Positions 37,071 through 47,034 are shown, counted from the first letter of the stretch. The stretch is 64,000 nucleotides of DNA from an uncultured Clostridia bacterium (GCA_947166135.1 CAMVDB010000001.1:1-64000); one strand, 5' to 3'. Notes: a model not told the origin generated them from the sequence alone. Made by a program: numbers and translations.

Positions 37071-39899
37071 ATGAAGCTTAGCAAAAAGTTGATCAGCCTG
37101 CTGCTTGCAGTGCTGATGGTTTCTTCCTGCTGTGCAGCTGCCTTTTCGGTCAGCGCGGCGGAGACCGATGAAAAGCCATTTACCGTGACCAAGATCTCCA
37201 ACCCCGACCGCGGGGAGCGTGAGGTTGACGGTCTGATCGAGGGAGGTGATCGTGAGAACAGCTATACGTGGCGTCTTGCGATGCGCGGCGATGAGATCTA
37301 TATCGCAACCACCCGTAATATCGCCAGTGCGCTGGTAAATATGTACGGCGGTGAGTTCGCGAAGGCGGGTATCGATATCGACACCTTCTGGGCGATGATC
37401 GACGTGGTCGCTAACGGCGATATCCCGCGCAATGACGCTAACGAGGGCGCAAACATTATCAGCTATAACCGCCAAACCGGCGAGTTCAAGGTGATCTACA
37501 CCGCCGATACGGGTGATTACTTCCGTATGGCTGTCACCTTCGGTGACGATGTGTACTTTGGCTCCTATTCCGCTCTGCCTACCAACCCGCAGTATATCCT
37601 GAAGCTGGATACCGAGGGTAACTTCACCAAGGTTTTCCAGACCATGGGTTCCGTTTCTCTGCGCGCTAACTGCGAGTATGACGGACATCTGTTCTTTGCG
37701 GGCGCCGACGATCGTACGCCTGTTTATGACGGAACCACCGCTCCTGTCGCGAAGATGGCTGTTTTGCGTAAGAGCAACGAGGATGATACCGTCTGGGAGC
37801 GCGTCGCCGATTACAGAGATTTCGGTACGACCGCCTATGATCCGATCCACACCAGCTGGGCAGGCGCTCCGATCTGGGAGCTTGCGAACCACGACGGTTA
37901 CATCTATGCGACTGCTCCGACGCATGCGGGCTTCGTTATTTACAAGGGTCGTCCCGCACAGGACGGCGAGCAGGCAAACGAGTACGGATGGATCTGGACG
38001 GAGGTCGCGGGTACCACCAACGGTATCAACAACCCCGGTCTGTCCGATATAGAGGGCGGCGAGCCCGGTACCATGCGTTCGCTGATCGGTTCCGTTTATG
38101 AGTACAACGGCGAGCTGTATGCCTACAACTTCGACCACAGCTTCGGCGGCGAGGCTTCTGCTTTTGCGGGCGCTCTGCAGCAGCTCGCGGGCAAGGATGT
38201 CAAGGCGTCCGAATACCTCTTCTATCTGTACGATTCTCTCCATAATCCTCAGAAGGTCTGGAAGCTCAACGACGAGACCGGTAAGTTTGAGGAGCTCGAG
38301 GAATTCACCAAGCTGATGGAGGGTACTACCAACGAATATGTATGGAGACTCGGCGAGCACGAAGGCGATCTGTATATCGCTACCATGGACGCCGGTATCT
38401 TCTACAACTATCTGACCCAGTTGACCAACGGCAGCTTCTTCTCTATGTCTAAGGAGGAGATCGTTCAAAAGATCGGTTATATCAATAACCTGCTCTCCAT
38501 AATCGCAAAGAGCAAGGGCAGCGAGGCGCTGGAAAAGCTCAAAGAGAAGCTTGAGGAGCTCAAGGCGTTGCTTGAGGCAGGTAAGGATACTGACGCTGCT
38601 TTTAATGGCTCTATGCTCGACCTGCTCGAGGAGTACGGCGGTATGGATGAGGCAGTCGCCGAGATCACTGATCTGGTCATGCAGGCAAGACATGAGGTGA
38701 TCATGAACTTCGTCAAGAGCGTTATCGGTAATATGTTGGAGAATGATAAGGATATCGCCGCTACCGGTATCGATGAGATCCCGGAGGAGGGCGATGACGC
38801 CGATACCGGTATCGATCTGAGCATCTTTAAGGACCTGCTGACCGAGGAAGAACTCAAAGAGCTCGAGGAAATGCTGAAAAATCCCGACCCTACTTTCTCT
38901 ATCGAAATTGATACCGCAGAGCTCGAGCAGATGATCGAGACCTATGTCAATAAGTTTATTGATGAGTACAAGGATGAGATCGATAAGCTTGTCGATGCGG
39001 GTGAGCTGCTGAAAGCGACCGCCAATGCATACAAGCAGATCCTTGATATCTATAAGAATCAGGCGGTCGAGGAGCTCAAGGCGATGGCTGACGAAGGCAT
39101 TGAAAAGCTCAACGGCAAGTATGAGGAGCTCAAGCTTGAGTTCATGGCGGCGATGATGAAGTTGCAGGAGCTCGAGGAACAGCTCAAGGAAATTGTCGAG
39201 AATATCGACTGGGAAGGCCTGAGCATGTACTTATACATCAATAACGCGGTTGTCAATGATGATTGGGGCTTTGACCTGTATCGTACCAACGACGGCGAGA
39301 ACTTCCAGTGCATCACCAAGGACGGCTTCGGCGATAAGTACAACTACGGCTGCCCGAGCTTCCTCTCTACTGAGGAGGGTCTGTACATCGGTACCTGTAA
39401 TCCGTTCTACGGCGGTCAGCTTTATCTGCTGAGCAACGACAGCCCCGCTCCGGAAGGCTATATCGTCAGCGGTAATGTAACAAGCTTCCTCGATGCAGAA
39501 GGGGTAGTGACCGCGGAGCTGGTCTCCAAGACCGATGAAACGCTCGTCAAGTCCAGTGAGTCCGCCGACGATTATGCTTTCTACGATGTTCCCGCGGGCG
39601 AGTATACGCTGAGCGTATCGAAGAAGGATCACGTTACCCGTGAGTATGACGTAACGGTTGTTGACGCTGACGTAACGATGGACGTCAAGATCCACCCGGT
39701 CGGCGATATCAACGGCGACGGCAAGATCACGACTATCGACGCCGGCAGAGCTAATGCCTCTGCCCGTCAGACTGCTGAACTTGAGGGGTATGAACTCAAG
39801 TGCGCCGATATCAACGGCGACGGCAAGGTTTCTACGATGGAAGCCGGTCGTATCAACGCTCACGCCAAGGGTACTTCGTTCCTGTGGGTTGTAGAGTAA
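37071..39899 (+). CDS. Secreted dockerin-containing protein with propeller-like repeats and long helical insert
   Basis: Signal peptide; VGDINGDGKITTIDAGRANASARQT and CADINGDGKVSTMEAGRINAHAKGT dockerin repeats. Confidence 0.8.
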   Translation: MKLSKKLISLLLAVLMVSSCCAAAFSVSAAETDEKPFTVTKISNPDRGEREVDGLIEGGDRENSYTWRLAMRGDEIYIATTRNIASALVNMYGGEFAKAGIDIDTFWAMIDVVANGDIPRNDANEGANIISYNRQTGEFKVIYTADTGDYFRMAVTFGDDVYFGSYSALPTNPQYILKLDTEGNFTKVFQTMGSVSLRANCEYDGHLFFAGADDRTPVYDGTTAPVAKMAVLRKSNEDDTVWERVADYRDFGTTAYDPIHTSWAGAPIWELANHDGYIYATAPTHAGFVIYKGRPAQDGEQANEYGWIWTEVAGTTNGINNPGLSDIEGGEPGTMRSLIGSVYEYNGELYAYNFDHSFGGEASAFAGALQQLAGKDVKASEYLFYLYDSLHNPQKVWKLNDETGKFEELEEFTKLMEGTTNEYVWRLGEHEGDLYIATMDAGIFYNYLTQLTNGSFFSMSKEEIVQKIGYINNLLSIIAKSKGSEALEKLKEKLEELKALLEAGKDTDAAFNGSMLDLLEEYGGMDEAVAEITDLVMQARHEVIMNFVKSVIGNMLENDKDIAATGIDEIPEEGDDADTGIDLSIFKDLLTEEELKELEEMLKNPDPTFSIEIDTAELEQMIETYVNKFIDEYKDEIDKLVDAGELLKATANAYKQILDIYKNQAVEELKAMADEGIEKLNGKYEELKLEFMAAMMKLQELEEQLKEIVENIDWEGLSMYLYINNAVVNDDWGFDLYRTNDGENFQCITKDGFGDKYNYGCPSFLSTEEGLYIGTCNPFYGGQLYLLSNDSPAPEGYIVSGNVTSFLDAEGVVTAELVSKTDETLVKSSESADDYAFYDVPAGEYTLSVSKKDHVTREYDVTVVDADVTMDVKIHPVGDINGDGKITTIDAGRANASARQTAELEGYELKCADINGDGKVSTMEAGRINAHAKGTSFLWVVE

Positions 39900-39925
39900 T
39901 ACTTATATATAATTAAATTCATCGT

Positions 39926-39959
39926 GCAGGGCTGCCTTAATCGGCAGTCCTGCTTTTTT
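39926..39959 (+). terminator. Intrinsic terminator
   Basis: gcagggctgcc...ggcagtcctgctttttt. Confidence 0.75.
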
Positions 39960-40162
39960 GTATAAAACGGAAAATAAAGGTTGAAATATCATTCGGTTTG
40001 TAGTATACTATAACCTAGATTAATATGGGATAATCTTGTGCGATGTCGGTTGCGATCAATATATTATTATTCTGAATCAGAATAATATATTGTATGTTCT
40101 CGATAAAAAAGAGATATGACCGGCTGCAAGGGTCCTGCACAGATTAGGAGGTTATCTTTTGT

Positions 40163-40531
40163 ATGGGAGATAAATTCACATTGTCTTTGACGATACTGCT
40201 GACCGGATTTGCCGTTGTTTTTGCGGTTCTGCTGATTTTGATCGGTATCATCAAGGCGTACGGTACGGTTGTTTTCAACATCCAGAACAAGAAGCGGGAG
40301 AAGAAAGTATCCCGTAACGCCGATCTGCCGAAGGCTGAGCGCGAAGAACCCGCCGAGGTCATCGACGAAGAGCCTGAGGTAGATGACAACGAACTGATCG
40401 CGGTGATTTCAGCCGCGGTGTATTCCGTCTGCTCCTCTTCGAAGGTTCGTATCAAAAGCATCCGCAAGTCCCCCTCGCGCGGAAGCGCTTGGCGCAGCGC
40501 CGGACTGTCGGACAACGTCAGACCGTTTTGA
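40163..40531 (+). CDS. OadG-family sodium-pump decarboxylase gamma subunit
   Basis: Single TM then IKAYGTVVFN, acidic linker, ELIAVISAAVYSV. Confidence 0.7.
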   Translation: MGDKFTLSLTILLTGFAVVFAVLLILIGIIKAYGTVVFNIQNKKREKKVSRNADLPKAEREEPAEVIDEEPEVDDNELIAVISAAVYSVCSSSKVRIKSIRKSPSRGSAWRSAGLSDNVRPF

Positions 40532-40542
40532 GGAGGTAGAGC

Positions 40543-41784
40543 ATGGCTGTATTTAACGGATTTTTAGAAGCGATCAAGGGCTTGTGGCAGGACTCCGGTT
40601 TTACCCAGCTCGGATGGCAGAATTATGTGATGATTGGTATCGCGTGCGTACTCCTGTACCTCGCGATCAAAAAGCAGTATGAGCCGCTTTTGTTGCTCCC
40701 GATCGCCTTTGGTATGCTGCTCGTCAACCTTTACCCCGCGATCATGGCGCCTCCTTCGACCGAGATGATCGAATGCTCGGTGTATGAAGCTGCGCATCAG
40801 GGGCAGGTCATCAATTACGCGACGACGACGCTTAACGGCGTTCAGTATTATAACGTTCCTCAGTACGGCGGTCTGCTGTACTATCTCTATCAGGGCGTCA
40901 AGCTCGGTATCTACCCGCCGCTGATCTTCCTCGGTATTGGCTGTATGACCGACTTCGGTCCGCTGATCGCCAGCCCCAAGAGCTTTATCCTCGGCGCGGC
41001 TGCCCAGATCGGTATTTTCATTACCTTCATCGGCGCGATCCTCTTAGGCTTTACCCCTGCTCAGTCGGGCGCGATCGGTATCATCGGCGGCGCTGACGGT
41101 CCTACCGCAATCTATGTTACCTCGAAGCTTGCTCCCGAGCTGCTCGGACCGATCGCCGTCGCGGCGTACTCATATATGGCGCTGGTTCCGATTATCCAGC
41201 CTCCGATCATGAAGGTACTCACTACCAAGAAGGAGCGCTCCGTCGTGATGGGTCAGCTCAGACCGGTCTCCAAGCTCGAGAAGATCATCTTCCCGATCAT
41301 CGTCGTTATCATCGTTGCGATCGCGCTGCCCTCCGCGGCTCCGCTGGTCGGTATGCTGATGCTCGGTAATCTGTTCAAGGAGAGCGGCGTTGTAGAGCGT
41401 ATCTCCAAGACCGCGCAGAATGAGCTGATGAACATCATCACTATCTTCCTCGGCACCACCGTAGGCGCTACCGCTACCGGTACCGTCTTCCTCACGCCCA
41501 AGACCCTCGGCATCATCGCGCTGGGTCTGCTGGCATTCTGCATGGGTACGGCGTGCGGCGTGCTGTTCGGTAAGCTGATGTATAAGTTCTCCGGCGGTAA
41601 GATCAATCCGCTGATCGGTTCAGCCGGTGTTTCCGCTGTTCCGATGGCGGCGCGTGTATCCAACAAGGTCGGTCAGGAGGAGAACCCGGGCAACTTCCTC
41701 TTGATGCATGCGATGGGTCCGAACGTAGCGGGCGTTATTGGTTCCGCTGTTGCGGCAGGTGTTCTGCTGAGTATCTTAGGATAA
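40543..41784 (+). CDS. oadB: Sodium-ion-translocating decarboxylase beta subunit
   Basis: [46 protein letters not shown]. Confidence 0.95.
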   Translation: MAVFNGFLEAIKGLWQDSGFTQLGWQNYVMIGIACVLLYLAIKKQYEPLLLLPIAFGMLLVNLYPAIMAPPSTEMIECSVYEAAHQGQVINYATTTLNGVQYYNVPQYGGLLYYLYQGVKLGIYPPLIFLGIGCMTDFGPLIASPKSFILGAAAQIGIFITFIGAILLGFTPAQSGAIGIIGGADGPTAIYVTSKLAPELLGPIAVAAYSYMALVPIIQPPIMKVLTTKKERSVVMGQLRPVSKLEKIIFPIIVVIIVAIALPSAAPLVGMLMLGNLFKESGVVERISKTAQNELMNIITIFLGTTVGATATGTVFLTPKTLGIIALGLLAFCMGTACGVLFGKLMYKFSGGKINPLIGSAGVSAVPMAARVSNKVGQEENPGNFLLMHAMGPNVAGVIGSAVAAGVLLSILG

Positions 41785-41796
41785 TAGTAAAGATTG

Positions 41797-41837
41797 AAAC
41801 CTCTTTCGATGTGCTTTTTGAGCATCGAAAGAGGTTT
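41797..41837 (+). terminator. Intrinsic terminator
   Basis: aaacctctttcgatg...catcgaaagaggtttttt. Confidence 0.85.
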
Positions 41838-41976
41838 TTTACTATATAAGGAACTGCCCGTTTTTGATAAAGCAAAGATGATTTGTATGCCTGCTTAGCT
41901 TGCCGGAGCACTTCAACGAGCGCAACGTTGCGACCGCCGTCACGGAGCCTGCGGACGGTGCGCTGACTTTGTCGGC

Positions 41977-42945
41977 ATGGTGTTCATCGATGACGTCTAT
42001 GCCGGCGGTAAGCCGTCCGATCACGGCGATAAGTATCCGCTGCTGTCCGACGCCGTTAAGGCGGGTCTGTTCCATCCGCGCTGTAAGGACAGCTCGTCGA
42101 TGTATTTAGAGGGGATCAGCACGCCGCCCGATCGGGAGGTTCTTCCGAAAAAGGCGCAGGAAGATCTCACCGAGATCGAGCGTGCCGAACAGAAGGCGGC
42201 ATACGGCAAGCGGATGGAGAAAATGCACAAGCGCCTGTCAAAATACGCCCTTGATCCTGACAATAAAAAGATGTACCGCGGCCGCGCCGAGCAGTGGGCG
42301 GAATATACCGAAAAATGGCAGTCGTATCACGAAAAACAGCTTGAAAAAGCTGTAGGAAGTGGTATAATAGTAAACGAATCTTCACCACGAAAAATGAAAG
42401 ACATTTCATGCGCGGTAGATTGGAATATAATTCAGAGTGACACCTATTCAGAAAGATTTACAGCGTTATCTAATGACAAAAAAGTATCCTCCGCTATCGA
42501 AACCAGAGCAAAATGGGCTTTAAACAATCGCGATGGGGCAGATACCGAGGAAATATACGCTATAAGTTTATTTGATGGTCATGAGGTCGGCAGAATTACA
42601 AACCAACATATCAAATCTGCTGTGAGAAGAACCGAAAAGTTTACCCGTGAACTTGATGCCGCAGACTCCAGTGGTGAAAAAGTACTGCTGTTGCACAATC
42701 ACCCTAAAGGGTTGCCGCCCAGCATCTCGGATATCAACGCTTTATACAGAAATAAAAATGTTGCTGGTATCACGGTAGGTCATAACGGCAGTATATATTA
42801 TTATACGAGACCTGTTAAAGTGATATTAGAAAGCGAATGGAACTCTGCTTTACGAAAATATAAAAGATATTCCGAAATCACTTCAATGGAAAAAGCGTTA
42901 GAAGATTTATGTCAAGAATATGGTTTTATCTTTAGAATTCTATAG
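41977..42945 (+). CDS. Phage minor-capsid protein C-terminal segment joined to JAB/MPN-like domain
   Basis: YPLLSDAVKAGLFHPRCKDSSSMYLEGI (minor capsid-like); KVLLLHNHPKGLPPSISDINAL (HxHP-SxxD JAMM-like). Confidence 0.6.
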   Translation: MVFIDDVYAGGKPSDHGDKYPLLSDAVKAGLFHPRCKDSSSMYLEGISTPPDREVLPKKAQEDLTEIERAEQKAAYGKRMEKMHKRLSKYALDPDNKKMYRGRAEQWAEYTEKWQSYHEKQLEKAVGSGIIVNESSPRKMKDISCAVDWNIIQSDTYSERFTALSNDKKVSSAIETRAKWALNNRDGADTEEIYAISLFDGHEVGRITNQHIKSAVRRTEKFTRELDAADSSGEKVLLLHNHPKGLPPSISDINALYRNKNVAGITVGHNGSIYYYTRPVKVILESEWNSALRKYKRYSEITSMEKALEDLCQEYGFIFRIL

Positions 42946-42954
42946 GAGGGAAAC

Positions 42955-43089
42955 ATGACAAACGATTATATCTGTGATGATAGAAATATGCTGGAAGACA
43001 CTCAAAAGATACGTGCAATGTCTGATGAGGAGTTTGAAGCATATAACGTGGCGTTAAAGGAAAAAGAAAAAGCAGCAGATCACGGTTAA
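42955..43089 (+). CDS. 44-aa acidic small protein
   Basis: aggaggg SD then MTNDYICDDRNMLEDTQKIRAMSDEEFEAYNVALKEKEKAADHG*; below ORF-track cutoff. Confidence 0.5.
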   Translation: MTNDYICDDRNMLEDTQKIRAMSDEEFEAYNVALKEKEKAADHG

Positions 43090-43143
43090 CCGCTCCCACG
43101 ATGTGAGGGCGGTTTTTTGATGCCCAAAAGGAGGTGATATGAT

Positions 43144-43338
43144 GTGGAAAAAGCTGTAAAAGAGAAACTGATCAAGCTGACGGTCAAGCGTGATTTCTAC
43201 GATAAGACCGAGGGCTTGAAGAAGAAAAAGGCGGGTGAGGAGCTGACGGTCAGCCCCGACCGCGCCGACAAGTTGATATCGCTGGGTTTGGCTGAGAAGC
43301 TCGACGCCGGCGCATCCGAAGCGACTGCTGAAAAGTAG
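43144..43338 (+). CDS. Small phage head-region protein (GTG start)
   Basis: aaggaggtgat SD; VEKAVKEKLIKLTVKRDFYDKTEGLKKKKAGEELTVSPDRADKLISLGLAE. Confidence 0.5.
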   Translation: MEKAVKEKLIKLTVKRDFYDKTEGLKKKKAGEELTVSPDRADKLISLGLAEKLDAGASEATAEK

Positions 43339-43361
43339 CCGCTTTTATTATGTTCAAAATC

Positions 43362-43521
43362 GATTGAGATTGCCACACCCTGACGGGTTCGTAATGACAA
43401 TTGAAATGCCCGAAGGCATGGGTTCACATACCCGATAAACTACGGGAGGACACCGCGCAAAACTGATATGCAAAACAGTTGAGATTGCCACGGCTCTGAC
43501 GAGCCTCGCAATGACAATTCG
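43362..43521. repeat. Two copies of a REP-like palindromic repeat
   Basis: gattgagattgccacaccctgacgggttcgtaatgacaattg (43362-43403) and gttgagattgccacggctctgacgagcctcgcaatgacaattcg (43478-43521). Confidence 0.7.
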
Positions 43522-43590
43522 TTGAGCAGGGGAGGACACCCCGAAAACTGATAACAGGGAGACACCCTTATAACTGAAAGGAGCTTTTTT

Positions 43591-43932
43591 ATGAGCGAAA
43601 CTAACAACCAGAATCAGCAGAACAATCAGCAGAATACTCAGACCTCGCAGAGCAATCAGCAGGGCGGCAGTCAGCAGAATCAGACTGCTCCTGCGTTTGA
43701 CTACGACAAGCTCGCCGGGATCATCAACGGCAAGCAGCGCGCTGACGAGGATTCGATCCTCAAGAACTACTTCAAGAATCAGGGACTGTCCTCTGATGAG
43801 ATGAAGCAGGCGATCGCGGCGTTCAAGGAACAGAAGGCGAAGAACACGCCCGATGTAGGACAGCTGCAAACCAATCTGACAACCGTGAAACGTGTGATGC
43901 TTTGTCGAAAAGGAAAAATAACAGCACTATAA
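43591..43932 (+). pseudogene. Phage scaffold-like protein, truncated
   Basis: Q/N-rich N-terminus then FDYDKLAGIINGKQRADEDSILKNYFKNQGLSSDEMKQAIAAFKEQKAKN; tail reads out of family. Confidence 0.55.
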
Positions 43933-44026
43933 TTCTAAATAAGAATAATAATTGCAAACAATAGGATATAATATAAAATGATTAAATGGGGTATTATCCC
44001 TTTCGATATTTCTTTAGGAGGCTTAT

Positions 44027-44731
44027 ATGACCAAGCAGATAACCATCAGTGATCTGCTGCGTATGTTCTTGCAGCATATTAAGCTGATTATCGCGGTGAC
44101 TTTACTGGGCGGTGTACTGGCGTTTCTTTATGTCAGCTATATGGTAACGCCGATGTATACCACCAGCGCGCTGATCCTGGTACAGAACAGCAGTTCCTTT
44201 GATTCCGACGCGATCAGCAGCAGTAACAGCAACAATCTCAGCGGTGAAAAGGTCAACATGCAGGATATTTCGTCATCCGTTACGCTGGCGAATACATGCG
44301 CGACGCTGTTCACCGTCGATCCCGATATGAAGAGCATCATCAGCGGTGCGAGCATTTCGATCAACGTCATCGAGGATTCTTACTTCCTGCGTATCACCTC
44401 GACCTCTTCCGATCCTCATACCGCCGCGAATATCGCGAATCAGGTCGCCCAGACCGCGCCGCAGGTGTTCCGTAAGTACTTCCAGGACGCCGGTAAGGTC
44501 GATACGGTCGATGAAGCGAGTGTTCCGTCGTCCCCGTCCTCTCCCGATAAGAAGCGTTACGTCATCATCGGTCTGCTGGCGGGACTGGTGCTGTCTCTGG
44601 TGATCTCGTTCCTGCTGGAGATCGTCGATACGACGATCAAGCCGGGCGACGATCTGTATAAGCAGTACAATATCCCTGTATTTGCAGAGATCGTTGATTT
44701 TGAAGCGGAAGGCGGTGCCAAGAAGAGATGA
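44027..44731 (+). CDS. Capsular polysaccharide chain-length regulator (Wzz/CpsC type)
   Basis: ISDLLRMFLQHIKLIIAVTLLGGVLAFLYVSY...PSSPDKKRYVIIGLLAG. Confidence 0.85.
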   Translation: MTKQITISDLLRMFLQHIKLIIAVTLLGGVLAFLYVSYMVTPMYTTSALILVQNSSSFDSDAISSSNSNNLSGEKVNMQDISSSVTLANTCATLFTVDPDMKSIISGASISINVIEDSYFLRITSTSSDPHTAANIANQVAQTAPQVFRKYFQDAGKVDTVDEASVPSSPSSPDKKRYVIIGLLAGLVLSLVISFLLEIVDTTIKPGDDLYKQYNIPVFAEIVDFEAEGGAKKR

Positions 44732-45468
44732 AGCTGATCAACACCGGTAAGAAAAAAGCCGCTGACGCGCCTGAGAAGGCAAAAAATGTATTGAACAACG
44801 ATTCGAAATTCGCGATCGTTGAGGGTTATAAGATCGCCCGTACGAACCTGGTCTTTTCCTTGACTGCGCTCAACAGTAACTGCGTGGCGGTCACCTCCTG
44901 GTCGAAGGGCGAGGGAAAAAGTACCGCGACCGTTAACCTCGCCATCTCCTTCGCAAAGATGGGTAAGCGCGTGCTGCTGATCGATACCGATCTGCGCCGT
45001 CCGAACCTGCACAACCTGCTCAAGCTGAAGAATGAGTCCGGCGTATCCGACGTGATCGGTCAGTTCAATGATTTTGAGACTGCGGTTCACCGCGACGTCA
45101 TCCCCTGCCTGGATGTGTTGTCATCCGGCGCGATCCCGCCCAATCCCTCCGAGCTGCTTGCGTCGTCGTACTTTGCGGAGCTGGTTGAGAGAGCGAAGCA
45201 GGTTTATGATTACGTTATCATGGACACCCCGCCGCTGGGCGTCGTTGCCGATACTCTGACGATGAAGGATCTGGTCGGCGGTTATGTGCTGGTCGTACGC
45301 GAAAAGGTCACCTCACACGGCGATATCGAGCGTGCGCTGCAGAGCGTACAGCTTGCCGACAGTAAGGTGCTCGGCTTCCTGAAGGTCGGATGCGAGATGC
45401 GATCCAAGCGTTACGGTAGGAAAAATAACTACGGTTACAATTACGGCGGCACATATTACAGATATTGA
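44728..45468 (+). CDS. Bacterial tyrosine kinase (CpsD type)
   Basis: VTSWSKGEGKSTATVNLA, LLIDTDLRRPNLH, C-terminal Tyr cluster NYGYNYGGTYYRY. Confidence 0.9.
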   Translation: MKLINTGKKKAADAPEKAKNVLNNDSKFAIVEGYKIARTNLVFSLTALNSNCVAVTSWSKGEGKSTATVNLAISFAKMGKRVLLIDTDLRRPNLHNLLKLKNESGVSDVIGQFNDFETAVHRDVIPCLDVLSSGAIPPNPSELLASSYFAELVERAKQVYDYVIMDTPPLGVVADTLTMKDLVGGYVLVVREKVTSHGDIERALQSVQLADSKVLGFLKVGCEMRSKRYGRKNNYGYNYGGTYYRY

Positions 45469-45729
45469 TTTTGACTCTCCCTGCACGGTCGGTGCGGGGA
45501 GAGTTTTTGTATCATCAGGCAAGTGTATCGCACATATTGACCATATCGCGTCGGTTCTGCTGACCGTAATGCGCTAAACTGTACAAATTTTGCAGGAATT
45601 CAATAAAACTGTTGCAAAATCTCTCGGTCGGGTATATTATATTAGGGAAGAGAAATTGTGTTTTTGCAATTTTGTTTTACTAAATTTCATATTCAATGAG
45701 ATTGTGCAAGCAAATTAATACGATAAGGA

Positions 45730-47013
45730 ATGATGATGATGCAGTATATCGAATACACACCCGAGCAGCGTGAAGCAGAGCTTGCTTCTGTTCGTCAGCA
45801 GTTCGAGGAAATCAAGGCGATGGGGCTCAAGCTGAACATGGCGCGCGGCGTACCCTCGGTCGATCAGCTGAAGCTCTCTCTGCCGATTCTCGACATCCTT
45901 CATAAGGACGCGGACTGCACCGCCGAGGATGGAACCGACTGCCGTAACTACGGTGTGATGGACGGTATCCCCGAGTGCAAGCGTCTGATGGCGGATATGC
46001 TGGGCGTTTCGCCCGAGATGGTGATGGTCGGCGGCAATTCGTCGCTGAACATGATGTTCGATACGATCTCCTGCTTTATGAATACGCCCGTCGTACCCGG
46101 TACGCCCGCTTGGAGTCTGGTGCCCGACCGTAAGTTCCTCTGTCCCGTTCCCGGTTATGACCGTCATTTCGGTGTGACCGAGTATTTCGGCTTCGAGATG
46201 ATCCCGGTGCCGATGGATGAGAACGGTCCCGATATGGATATCGTTGAGGAGCTTGTCAAGGATCCCACTGTTAAGGGTATTTGGTGCGTACCGAAGTATT
46301 CGAACCCCAGCGGCATCTCCTATTCCGACGAGGTCGTGCGCCGTATCGCGGCTCTGAAGCCCGCCGCAAAGGACTTCCGCGTGATGTGGGACAACGCTTA
46401 TTGCATCCATGACCTTAGCGATGACGGCGATGAGATCCTCAATATCTTTGAAGAGTGTGAGAAGACCGGCAACATCGATCTCGTGATCGAGTTCGGTTCG
46501 ACCTCCAAGATCACCTTCCCCGGTTCCGGCGTAGCGGCAATGGCAGCCTCCGAGAACAACATGAAGGTCATCAAGAATAAGTACAAGTTCCAGACCATCG
46601 GTTACGATAAGCTGAACATGCTCCGTCATGTGCGCTTCTTCGGCGACTTCGAGGGAATGAAGGCACATATGAAGAAGCATGCCGAGGTACTGCGTCCGCG
46701 TTTTGATATCGTTGTCAATAAGCTCGGCGAGAACCTCGATGAGCTCGGAATCATCCGATATAACCGTCCCCGCGGAGGCTACTTCGTCTGCGTTGATGTT
46801 CTCGACGGAACAGCGAAGCGCGTGGTTGAGCTCTGTAAGGAAGCGGGCGTCAACCTGACCGGCGCCGGCGCGACCTATCCCTACGGCAACGATCCGCACG
46901 ACAGCAATATCCGTATCGCGCCGTCCTTCCCGACGCTCGAGGATCTTTCAAAGGCGATGGATGTGTTCTGCGTGTGTACCCGCCTCGCCGCTCTGGAGAA
47001 GCTCAGCGCGTAA
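45730..47013 (+). CDS. Class I/II PLP-dependent aminotransferase
   Basis: GGNSSLNMMFDT, CVPKYSNPSGISYSDE, EFGSTSKITFPGSG. Confidence 0.85.
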   Translation: MMMMQYIEYTPEQREAELASVRQQFEEIKAMGLKLNMARGVPSVDQLKLSLPILDILHKDADCTAEDGTDCRNYGVMDGIPECKRLMADMLGVSPEMVMVGGNSSLNMMFDTISCFMNTPVVPGTPAWSLVPDRKFLCPVPGYDRHFGVTEYFGFEMIPVPMDENGPDMDIVEELVKDPTVKGIWCVPKYSNPSGISYSDEVVRRIAALKPAAKDFRVMWDNAYCIHDLSDDGDEILNIFEECEKTGNIDLVIEFGSTSKITFPGSGVAAMAASENNMKVIKNKYKFQTIGYDKLNMLRHVRFFGDFEGMKAHMKKHAEVLRPRFDIVVNKLGENLDELGIIRYNRPRGGYFVCVDVLDGTAKRVVELCKEAGVNLTGAGATYPYGNDPHDSNIRIAPSFPTLEDLSKAMDVFCVCTRLAALEKLSA

Positions 47014-47034
47014 GTAAAAACCAAGATAAAAGAC

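Noticed and set aside
35399-38693. Very long antisense ORFs (464 aa at 35399-36793 and 546 aa at 37053-38693, minus strand)
   Set aside because: They shadow spoIVA and the dockerin gene, have low-complexity His/Arg/Val/Leu-rich translations and no SD; explained by codon bias of the sense genes.
43362-43560. Possible short CRISPR array
   Set aside because: Only two imperfect palindromic repeats with unequal flanks; no regular spacers or cas genes.
45715-46899. 394-aa minus-strand ORF opposite the aminotransferase
   Set aside because: Antisense shadow of a clearly identified gene; no recognisable family. The same applies to 51705-52628, 55815-56768, 54888-55598 and 57945-58589.
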